Shown here in pieces: positions 1-5,709 of a stretch of 11,679 bases of DNA (position 1 is the first letter of the stretch; each line of letters starts with the position of its first letter). The notes under the pieces are model-generated. The model was not told where the DNA came from and did no database searches. It worked only from the letters and a program-made list of their open reading frames with translations. This DNA is from Myxococcota bacterium (lineage in GTDB: Bacteria > Myxococcota_A > Polyangia > HGW-17 > JAJRWW01): the NCBI GenBank assembly GCA_024276595.1, contig JAJRWW010000386.1, forward strand, positions 1 to 11,679. The letters are read 5' to 3'. The position numbers were made by a program, and so were the translations under genes.

Positions 1-47
1 GAGGCAAGCCGCGCTCCGCTCTGGCCTCGGCGCTAGCCACCCCATAA

Positions 48-63
48 CCGCCCCTCGGGGCGG
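48..63. terminator. Hairpin after a possible upstream stop codon
   Basis: A perfect inverted repeat, CCGCCCC-TC-GGGGCGG, starts one base after a TAA at 45-47. That TAA closes a + strand frame which is open to the left edge and reads GKPRSALASALATP. The position suggests a terminator for a gene ending there, but no T-run follows on either strand and 14 residues are too few to prove a gene. From here to 255 no convincing coding region is visible. Confidence 0.3.
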
Positions 64-227
64 GCCCGGCCTTGGTGGGCGCGAGCCCGCGCCATGGCCG
101 CGGTCTGCGCCGTGGACGCGGCCAGCTTCCCGCCTGCCACTGCAAGCGCGGTGGCGGCGCCGTGACCGCGGATTCTCGGATCGAGCCTGCCCGTCGAGGG
201 CCTCGGGGTGGCGAAAGCTGGCGTACG

Positions 228-236
228 TGTTAGTAT
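228..236 (+). promoter_or_regulatory. Weak extended -10 promoter candidate for the kinase operon
   Basis: TGTTAGTAT matches an extended -10 element (TGN followed by TAGTAT, four of six against TATAAT including the best conserved positions). No acceptable -35 is seen. Transcription would begin near 243, giving a leader of only about 13 nt that barely includes the AGGCGAG (241-247) taken as ribosome binding site. It is reported because it is the only AT-containing stretch before the first gene. Confidence 0.25.
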
Positions 237-255
237 TCCCAGGCGAGAATAGACC

Positions 256-1233
256 GTGCGTTTCTGTATGATATGCGCGCTGTGCGCGCTGGTTGTCCTG
301 GGAGCTGCTCGCCCCGCTGCGGGCTCTCCCGCCCCTGCCAAGCCCCCTGCTCAGAGCTCTGGGCCGGGGCGGGTGGCCTTGCTTCCTCTCGAGGTGAAGC
401 CCCCCTTGGCGCCGGCTGTGGTGGCTCGCTTTCGGAGATCCGTGGAGGCCGGCTTCACCCTGGCTGCCCTCTCCACAATCGCTGCTCACGAGGTGGAGGC
501 GGCTCGGCTGGAGACGGTGGGGAGCTGCCGGACCGGCGCCTGCCTCCGAAAGCTCGCAACGCGCCTCAAGGCGGCCTACCTGTTCTCCGTCTCCATCCGG
601 CGCACCGGAAAGAACTACAGGATTCGCTGTGACCTGTTCGATCCCGCCGGTGGGATCCAGCACCAGCAGGTGGCCACGTGCGACATCTGCACGTTCTCGG
701 AGGCCATCGCCAAGGCGAGGGATGTGGCCCTCCAGGCTGGCACCGCCCTGGGAAAGAAGCACCGGGAGCTGCATCCTCCCCCGAGGCCGCGCCCCCGGCC
801 GCGCCCCCGGCCGCGTCCTCGACCGCGCCTCCGGCCGCGTCCCCGGCCGCGCCTCCGGCCGCGTCCCCGGCCGCGTCCCCGGCCGCGTCCCCGGCCTGTG
901 GCGCCATACAAGCTCCGGCCGTCGCTGAAGCAGGCCGCCTGGATGGCCGGGGTGGGTGGCCTGGCTTCCCTGGCCGCCGGGGTGGCCTTGCTGGTGCTGG
1001 ACGGGCGTCCCACCTGTGATCGGGACATGCCTCGCATTAGCTGCCCCTACCGGCTCAACACAGATGTTGCCGGCGCCGTGTTCACCGGTCTGGGCGGGGC
1101 CTCGGCGGTGGCCGCCGCGGTGCTCTTTTACTTCGCCTATCGCAGAAAGAGTGGGCGCGAGAGGCCACGCACAAGCTTTGGCGTGGCTCCCACGCCCGGA
1201 GGAGCCTGGGCCCATGCCAAGTTCTCTTTCTAG
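256..1233 (+). CDS. Exported TolB/CsgG-like protein with Arg-Pro repeat linker and two C-terminal membrane helices
   Basis: The 325-residue product starts at GTG 256 with AGGCGAG eight bases upstream; an in-frame ATG at 268 lacks a well-placed site. Residues 1-23 look like a signal peptide, with likely cleavage near ARPAAGS. Residues 38-165 have the pattern of TolB-N/CsgG-like domains: a first strand RVALLPLEV, then the pair C91/C96 (SCRTGAC), a strand AYLFSVSIRRTG, a strand YRIRCDLFD and a CDIC pair (C142/C145). Residues 176-214 are an almost uninterrupted Arg-Pro tract. Two hydrophobic helices follow (about 228-248 and 271-295), separated by a loop with C254 and C263, and a basic tail closes the protein. 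It is the first gene of an operon with a lipoprotein and a kinase, so a role in sensing or envelope structure is inferred. The domain assignment rests on pattern only and no enzymatic motif is visible. If the signal peptide is cleaved, the basic tract lies in the periplasm. Confidence 0.82.
   Translation: MRFCMICALCALVVLGAARPAAGSPAPAKPPAQSSGPGRVALLPLEVKPPLAPAVVARFRRSVEAGFTLAALSTIAAHEVEAARLETVGSCRTGACLRKLATRLKAAYLFSVSIRRTGKNYRIRCDLFDPAGGIQHQQVATCDICTFSEAIAKARDVALQAGTALGKKHRELHPPPRPRPRPRPRPRPRPRLRPRPRPRLRPRPRPRPRPRPRPVAPYKLRPSLKQAAWMAGVGGLASLAAGVALLVLDGRPTCDRDMPRISCPYRLNTDVAGAVFTGLGGASAVAAAVLFYFAYRRKSGRERPRTSFGVAPTPGGAWAHAKFSF
787..894 (+). repeat. Nine 12-bp tandem repeats encoding Pro-Arg-Pro-Arg
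   Basis: Nine consecutive units of the form CCG CGY CYN CGR run in frame, flanked by partial units at 781-786 and 895. Differences between units are mostly silent in the gene's frame: CGC/CGT, CCC/CCT and CGG/CGA. Two units have CTC, giving Pro to Leu. In the frame that would encode an Ala/Pro/Ser linker, the same changes alter residues (Pro to Ser, Ala to Thr). This supports the Arg-Pro reading as the one under selection. Confidence 0.9.
1198..1204 (+). promoter_or_regulatory. Ribosome binding site fixing the lipoprotein start
   Basis: GGAGGAG lies nine bases before ATG 1214, inside the end of the preceding gene. It favours this ATG over an in-frame GTG at 1244, which would also keep the lipobox but has no comparable site. 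Confidence 0.7.
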
Positions 1234-1846
1234 CCCCTCGCCTGTGCGAGCGTCCGTCGTTTCTGTGCCCGCGCCGTGGCAGAGGTCTCTGGCGAGGTCG
1301 GTTTCCCTGGTCTTGCTGGCCGCCTTGGCTCCTTTGGGGTGTGACGAGCTGAACCCCGACTTCGACCCGGACGGAGGCCCTGTCTGCTCTCCTGGGATGC
1401 GCCGCTGCGACCCGGAGACCGAGCAGCCCCAGGTCTGTCAGGCCGCCACCTCCTGGACCACCTTGTCTCCTTGCTTTGTGGGCAGCGGTTGCAGCGAGGG
1501 GCTCTGCCTGCCTGGGGAGCCTTTTCTCCGCTGCGACAGCGTTGCGGACTGCTCCACCGCCGGGGACCTGTGCACCGTCTTCGTGGATCCAGAGGAGCTC
1601 ACTCACCTGGGGACCTTTTGTGTGCCTCCACCCAACCCCGGCGGCCGCCCCGGGGGGCAGGCCTGTACGCTCGCCGAGGACTGCGCCAGCGGCTACTGCT
1701 TTCGCCGGGTCTGCTTCGAGGCCTGCTCCGACGCCAGCCAGTGTACCAACACCGGGCACGACTGCGCGCCTTTGGATGTGACGGTGGACGGTGTGCGGGA
1801 CGCAGGGCGTGTCAAGGGCTGCGTGCCACCGCAAGACAACCAATGA
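1214..1846 (+). CDS. Cys-rich lipoprotein with internal 64-residue duplication
   Basis: The 210-residue product overlaps the previous gene by 20 nt and ends in an ATGA overlap with the kinase. Residues 24-42 form a basic-then-hydrophobic signal segment ending in the lipobox LAPLGC, so C43 is the predicted lipidated residue, with Asp at +2. The mature part holds 18 further Cys, an even number that suits disulfides in an exported protein. The Cys at 87, 93, 98, 107, 113 and 120 recur exactly 64 residues later (151, 157, 162, 171, 177, 184), and C136 corresponds to C203 with three extra residues. The style (DC-x2-G-x-C runs) resembles the Cys-rich repeats described from Myxococcales surface proteins; that family match is from memory of the pattern. 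There is no catalytic motif. Context suggests an envelope partner, perhaps a ligand-binding or anchoring subunit, for the TPR-bearing kinase. If the E. coli +2 rule held, Asp would favour inner-membrane retention, but that rule may not apply here. Confidence 0.85.
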   Translation: MPSSLSSPSPVRASVVSVPAPWQRSLARSVSLVLLAALAPLGCDELNPDFDPDGGPVCSPGMRRCDPETEQPQVCQAATSWTTLSPCFVGSGCSEGLCLPGEPFLRCDSVADCSTAGDLCTVFVDPEELTHLGTFCVPPPNPGGRPGGQACTLAEDCASGYCFRRVCFEACSDASQCTNTGHDCAPLDVTVDGVRDAGRVKGCVPPQDNQ

Positions 1847-4215
1847 AGACCTGCTCCAACTGCAAGCAGAGCCTCGCCGAGGACGCAATCTTCTGCCTCT
1901 CCTGTGGGACGAGCCAGGTGGCGGACGGGGAGGACGTGCTCATCGGGACCGTGGTCGCCCAGCGCTACCTGGTCAAGGAGAGGATCGGCGCTGGGGGCTC
2001 CGGCACGGTCTACCTGGCCCGTCACGTCACGCTGCAAAAGCGGGTCGCCCTGAAGGTGCTTCACCACCACCTGTGCCAGGACGACGCGGCCGTGGAGCGC
2101 TTCCGACGGGAGGCGACCACCATGGCGCAGATCGACAACGAGCACATCATCGGCGTAGGGGACTTCGGCCGCACCGATGACGGACGGCTCTACCTGGCCA
2201 TGGAGCTGCTGGAGGGGGAGACCCTGGCCGACCTCCTGGAGCGGGAAGGGCCCCTATCCATCCCCAGGGCCCTATCCATCTTCAACCAGGTGGCCGAGGC
2301 CCTCGCGGAGGCCCACGGCAAGGGGTACGTGCATCGGGACCTTCGGCCGGCCAACGTGTTCCTCACCACCAGGCGGGATCAGACCGACTTCGTGAAGGTG
2401 ATGGACTTCGGCCTGAGCAAGCTCGTGCTCTCCGAGCTGGAGCCCGGGCAGGTGACGGTGGGGATGTCCTTTGGTGATCCCCGCTATCTCTCTCCCGAGC
2501 AGGCGGCCGGCGAGAAGGTGGATCGACGAGCAGACGTCTACGCCCTGGGCATTGTGCTCTACGAGATGCTCAGCGGCGTGCCTCCCTTTGTGGGCGACGA
2601 CGTGTTCACGGTCATCAACAAGCACCTGCGGGAGAGGCCGGCGCCGGCGTCCAGTCACAACCCCAGCCTCCCGGCGGTCTTCGACGAGATACTGGACTGT
2701 GCCCTGGCCAAGGACAGAAAGAAGCGCTGGAGCTCGGTGGAGCTCATGCGGGAGGCCCTCACGAGGGCGTCCATCTCGTCCACCATGCCGGGGCTCGGCG
2801 CTGGAGCGGGGCGTGGGGCAGGGGGATCTCCCGCTGGGGAGCAGAGCCCCTCGGGCTCAGCGGGACCGGCGGGATCGGCTCCAGGGGCTGGCCTGGACCG
2901 GCCGGAGGAGACCGTCATGGGCATGGGCCCCCCGGCGGCGCTGGCGTCTGCCCTGGCGCGGGCTGGCGGGTCACCCGTGGCCGCCGATGCAGGGGGTGCG
3001 GCCCCGATGCCGGCGGAGCCCGCCGCGTCGGACAGGCCCACGCCTCCCCCCGAAAAGCCAGCGTCCGACCCCATCAGAGCTGCTCCCCTGCCGGTGGACC
3101 CATCCCCACCGGAGTCGCCGCCACGACCGGGTGGTCCGCCCGATCGGCCTGACGGCTCCGGGCCTCACCCGGCCATCTCGGAGCCGAGGAGCGAGCCACC
3201 CGGAGCCAGGCAGGGGGGGACCGCCGTGGAGGAGGGCTCTCGGAGCCCGGCGTCACCTCCCCATGGGCCCGAAGGGGAGAGCCTCGACCCCACCATGAGT
3301 CAGATGTGGTACGCCGACGGGGAGGCCGAGGCAGCGGAGGCCATGGCCGAGTACCACGCCTACAGGGAGGACCAGCTCAAGGGGCGCAAGGATCCCGACC
3401 TGACCGATCCCGTGCTTCCAGGGGTCACCGCCGAGATGGGCGAGGTGACCATGTTCGGCCGCGCCAGGCGAGCCCGGCGCCTGCTTCTCATTACCGTGGG
3501 CCTGGTGCTCGTGGTCGTTGTGGCCGTGCTGGTGCTGGTCAACCGATCAAAGGGGTCGCCCGATGACCAGTCGAGCGCATCCCAGGGCTCGGCGGTCGTG
3601 GGCCTTGGCGCCGACGCGGGCTCCAGAGCTCGTGCCGCGGTCCAACCCGATGCAGAGGCCAGCAGGTCCCGCTCGGTGTCCCAGGGCGACGCTGGCGCCA
3701 CCCTGGTGGTGGACATGGCGGTCCAGATCGACGGACCCGACCCGGGGGGCTCTGCTCACGCGCCCCCCCGCCGGCGACACCAGCACCGCCGGCCTGTCAT
3801 GGGCACCAGGCCGAGGCCACCTGGTGGTGCCCCAATGGGAACAGAGGCCAGGGCGGCCACCCTCAGCGGCAGACGCGCGCTGGCCAGGGGAGACGTGACC
3901 ACCGCGAGGATGGAGTTTCAGCGTGCCCTGACCGCTCGCCCCGGCTACGGGCCCGCCCTGGCGGGCCTGGGCGAGGTGCTCTTCGAGCAGGGCCGCTACG
4001 GCGCCGCCATTGGCAAGCTGAGGGCGGCCACCCGGGCCATGCCAGCCTCCGTGCGCACCTGGGTGCTGCTGGGCAACGCCGCCTTCCGCGCCGGTCGCTA
4101 CTCCACAGCCAGGGCGGCCTACAAGTATGCCCTTCGCATGCGACCCGGGCACCCGGAGGCCAAGAAGAACCTCGGCCTGGTGGAGAGGAAGCTGGGGGTC
4201 CCCGGCGGAATGTAG
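1843..4215 (+). CDS. Membrane-anchored Ser/Thr protein kinase with N-terminal zinc ribbon and extracytoplasmic TPRs
   Basis: The 790-residue product starts at the ATG overlapping the lipoprotein stop, with no strong ribosome binding site of its own, so translational coupling is likely. Residues 4-21 form a zinc ribbon (C4, C7, C18, C21). The kinase domain spans about 36-305: Gly loop IGAGGSGTVY (48-57), ATP-binding K71, likely alphaC E90, catalytic loop HRDLRPAN (D166, N171), DFG (188-190), SPEQ (217-220), D231 and R295. All core residues are present, so it should be active; the usual Lys two after the catalytic Asp is Arg168. A Pro/Gly/Ser-rich disordered linker (310-480) and a more ordered acidic stretch (480-540) lead to one membrane helix (547-566) preceded by RARRARR. 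After a second disordered stretch, three TPRs and a capping helix (about 674-785) lie outside the membrane. A TPR outer domain would bind a protein or peptide, and the lipoprotein or the first gene product are natural candidates. Substrates cannot be read from the sequence. Confidence 0.95.
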   Translation: MKTCSNCKQSLAEDAIFCLSCGTSQVADGEDVLIGTVVAQRYLVKERIGAGGSGTVYLARHVTLQKRVALKVLHHHLCQDDAAVERFRREATTMAQIDNEHIIGVGDFGRTDDGRLYLAMELLEGETLADLLEREGPLSIPRALSIFNQVAEALAEAHGKGYVHRDLRPANVFLTTRRDQTDFVKVMDFGLSKLVLSELEPGQVTVGMSFGDPRYLSPEQAAGEKVDRRADVYALGIVLYEMLSGVPPFVGDDVFTVINKHLRERPAPASSHNPSLPAVFDEILDCALAKDRKKRWSSVELMREALTRASISSTMPGLGAGAGRGAGGSPAGEQSPSGSAGPAGSAPGAGLDRPEETVMGMGPPAALASALARAGGSPVAADAGGAAPMPAEPAASDRPTPPPEKPASDPIRAAPLPVDPSPPESPPRPGGPPDRPDGSGPHPAISEPRSEPPGARQGGTAVEEGSRSPASPPHGPEGESLDPTMSQMWYADGEAEAAEAMAEYHAYREDQLKGRKDPDLTDPVLPGVTAEMGEVTMFGRARRARRLLLITVGLVLVVVVAVLVLVNRSKGSPDDQSSASQGSAVVGLGADAGSRARAAVQPDAEASRSRSVSQGDAGATLVVDMAVQIDGPDPGGSAHAPPRRRHQHRRPVMGTRPRPPGGAPMGTEARAATLSGRRALARGDVTTARMEFQRALTARPGYGPALAGLGEVLFEQGRYGAAIGKLRAATRAMPASVRTWVLLGNAAFRAGRYSTARAAYKYALRMRPGHPEAKKNLGLVERKLGVPGGM

Positions 4216-4266
4216 GGCGTGCCGGCTCTCCCCTGAAGCGGATGGTGGCCTGGCGGAAGCACCGCG

Positions 4267-4283
4267 CCCATGGGCTCCATGGG
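4267..4283. terminator. Hairpin between convergent genes
   Basis: CCCATGG-GCT-CCATGGG is a perfect 7-bp stem with a 3-nt loop in the 79-bp gap between the kinase stop and the convergent gene's stop. Its location suits a bidirectional terminator, but there is no T-run on either side. Confidence 0.35.
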
Positions 4284-4294
4284 GAGAGCGGGCT

Positions 4295-5608
4295 CTAAAA
4301 GGGCCTGGCGCGGATGGTGCTGTCGAGCTTCTTGGCCATGTCCCTTAGCTTGCCGTAGACATCCCGGTTCCAGCGGCTGTGGGCGGAGTCGAGCAGCTCT
4401 TGGGCCTTGGTCAGCGCGGCCTGGTCCACCTTCTTGTCGCCCTTGGTGGCGTCCGCGAGCACCTTGAGGGCCGCGCAGATGTCGCGGGTGACCTGGCGCT
4501 CGACGCGAGTGAGCTTCAAGTGAGCCGTGTGGTTGGGCTTGGGCTTGTCCAGCTTGAAGATGCGCTTGCGGAAGGCGAAGCAGCCATCGTCCCAGTCCGC
4601 GAGCTGCTTGTGTAGCTCGTTGGAGCGGATGGTGGTCACCCACTCACCCTGGAGGAACTTTCCGGGCTTGATCTTCTTCCAGGTCAGGTTCGCCAGGGTG
4701 AAGCTCTTGACGTTGGTCGCCATCCGGAACCTCATGGGGGTCGAAAGGGCGCGGTAGCCCTCGAAGGGCTTCCCCTTGGGGAGGGTCTTCATGCGGGAGA
4801 AGGCAAAGCCCTTTCGGTTCTGCAGCACCACGTTCCGGTTGATCTTCCTGTACTTTTCGTCGATCTCACCCAGCAGCTTGCCCCCGATTGTGATGTCCGC
4901 GAACTTGTACACCGCCCCGAACACCTCGCGCCTCTCCCAGATCCTGGCGTGGATGGTGATGGGGTGATCCCGGTGCAGCTCCGCGAGCCTCACCGGGCAG
5001 GCGAAGACATTCAGCTTGCCCTGGGGCTTGCCGTCCTTGGCAGGGATGATCTTCAGCTCGAAGTCGAAGGTCTGCACCTTCTTTCCACGCACGGTCTTGA
5101 CCTGCACCCGCTTGGTGAGCCTGGAGCTGTACCTGTACCCGCGCTGGTGGTGCACGCTGCACACCTCTCCCATGAAGCTGTCGAGCTCCTTGCGCACGTC
5201 GCGGTACCAGTTGTCCATGGCGGTGATCTCGGCCTCTGTCACCCGGGCCTTGTCGTCGGGCCCCTTGCCGCCGGTCTTTCCCTTCTTGCCGCCGCCAAAG
5301 ATGAGGTAGCCACCCACCCCCAGCACAACGACCACCAGAGCGGCGACCGCGAGCATCCAGGTCCTGGACTTGGGGGGCTCCTGGTGGTGCACCGCCGATG
5401 GATCTGCCGGCGCCGAAGGCCTGAGCTCCTCACCCCAGCCCTCTGGGTGGCGGGCCTTCTCCTCCGCGGCTGCCTGGGCTGCGGCGGCCTCGGCCCTGTC
5501 CTCTGGGGTCTCCTCTGGAGGCCATGGTTCGTGGCAAAAAGGGCATTCCTCTGTGTTCTTTTTCACCTTGGCCGGAATTTCCTCTTCACACTTTGGGCAA
5601 ACGTACAT
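4295..5608 (-). CDS. Zinc-ribbon, single-pass membrane protein with unrecognised outer domain
   Basis: The 437-residue product begins directly with a zinc ribbon (C4, C7, C22, C25: CPKC and CPFC), which fixes the start together with GGAGGA just upstream. An acidic, Ala-rich linker (32-80) leads to one membrane helix (about 84-104), then a Gly/Lys stretch (105-120). Residues 122-437 form a large outer domain with mixed helices and strands and four Cys (C150, C204, C343, C378). Its first part (FDFELKIIPA, GKLNVFACPV, ITIHARIWER) looks like beta strands; the end (373-430) looks helical. I see no enzyme motif and do not recognise the domain. The topology, with a zinc ribbon inside, one helix and a large outer domain, parallels the convergent kinase, but the catalytic domain is absent. 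The gene has its own leader and stands alone, so any link to the kinase is only positional. Confidence 0.88.
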   Translation of the reverse strand: MYVCPKCEEEIPAKVKKNTEECPFCHEPWPPEETPEDRAEAAAAQAAAEEKARHPEGWGEELRPSAPADPSAVHHQEPPKSRTWMLAVAALVVVVLGVGGYLIFGGGKKGKTGGKGPDDKARVTEAEITAMDNWYRDVRKELDSFMGEVCSVHHQRGYRYSSRLTKRVQVKTVRGKKVQTFDFELKIIPAKDGKPQGKLNVFACPVRLAELHRDHPITIHARIWERREVFGAVYKFADITIGGKLLGEIDEKYRKINRNVVLQNRKGFAFSRMKTLPKGKPFEGYRALSTPMRFRMATNVKSFTLANLTWKKIKPGKFLQGEWVTTIRSNELHKQLADWDDGCFAFRKRIFKLDKPKPNHTAHLKLTRVERQVTRDICAALKVLADATKGDKKVDQAALTKAQELLDSAHSRWNRDVYGKLRDMAKKLDSTIRARPF

Positions 5609-5611
5609 GTG

Positions 5612-5617
5612 TCCTCC
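5612..5617 (-). promoter_or_regulatory. Ribosome binding site of the zinc-ribbon membrane protein
   Basis: On the minus strand GGAGGA ends three bases before ATG 5608. The spacing is short but usable, and the site supports a start exactly at the zinc ribbon. Confidence 0.65.
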
Positions 5618-5624
5618 AGGGTTG

Positions 5625-5650
5625 CACCGACGGACTCTTACTCATCGGTG
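5625..5650. repeat. Inverted repeat in the leader of the zinc-ribbon protein gene
   Basis: CACCGA (5625-5630) and TCGGTG (5645-5650) are perfect complements separated by 14 nt. They sit between the promoter-like island and the ribosome binding site. The element could be an operator or a leader hairpin; six base pairs is weak evidence. Confidence 0.35.
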
Positions 5651-5660
5651 ACATCAAGAC

Positions 5661-5685
5661 AATATACAAAAACCAGGTGATGCAA
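5661..5685 (-). promoter_or_regulatory. Promoter candidate for the zinc-ribbon protein gene
   Basis: On the minus strand TATATT (5661-5666, five of six against TATAAT) lies in the most AT-rich stretch of the window. TTGCAT (5680-5685) is upstream, but the 13-nt spacer is too short for a standard sigma-70 promoter, so the -35 may be absent or different. Transcription from here would give a leader of about 47 nt carrying the inverted repeat and the ribosome binding site. Confidence 0.4.
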
Positions 5686-5699
5686 AGCACGCTTTTTGT
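5666..5699. terminator. AT-rich inverted repeat after the glycosyltransferase operon
   Basis: ACAAAAA (5666-5672) and TTTTTGT (5693-5699) form a 7-bp inverted repeat with a 20-nt interior that can itself pair weakly (GTGC with GCA-CAC). It begins about 10 bases past the last gene of the minus-strand operon and ends in a T-run on that strand, so it may be that operon's terminator. It overlaps the promoter candidate of the next gene. The stem is weak. Confidence 0.3.
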
Positions 5700-5709
5700 G
5701 GCGAGAGGC

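Noticed and set aside
94..165. Small plus-strand open frame of 23 codons, MAAVCAVDAASF...
   Set aside because: No ribosome binding site, Ala-rich composition expected by chance at this GC content, and no neighbour relation.
33..341. 102-codon minus-strand open frame across the first gene's start
   Set aside because: It overlaps the signal peptide of a well-supported gene and has a low-complexity Ala/Arg composition typical of antisense frames in GC-rich DNA.
678..1019. Plus-strand frame giving an Ala/Pro/Ser linker through the 12-bp repeats
   Set aside because: Looks like a natural linker, but its flanks carry no domain or membrane helix, and changes between repeats are silent in the Arg-Pro frame instead.
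956..1213. Upstream extension of the lipoprotein frame
   Set aside because: It lies inside the preceding gene; the good ribosome binding site at 1198-1204 and the signal segment fix the start at 1214.
1471..1842. Upstream extension of the kinase frame
   Set aside because: It runs out of frame through the lipoprotein gene; the zinc ribbon begins directly at the ATG at 1843.
1082..1888. 268-codon minus-strand open frame
   Set aside because: Antisense to the first gene, the lipoprotein and the kinase start, all of which have clear domain or signal features; no recognisable motif of its own.
4949..5680. 243-codon plus-strand open frame
   Set aside because: Antisense to the zinc-ribbon membrane protein; its sequence has no domain pattern and would run through that gene's leader.
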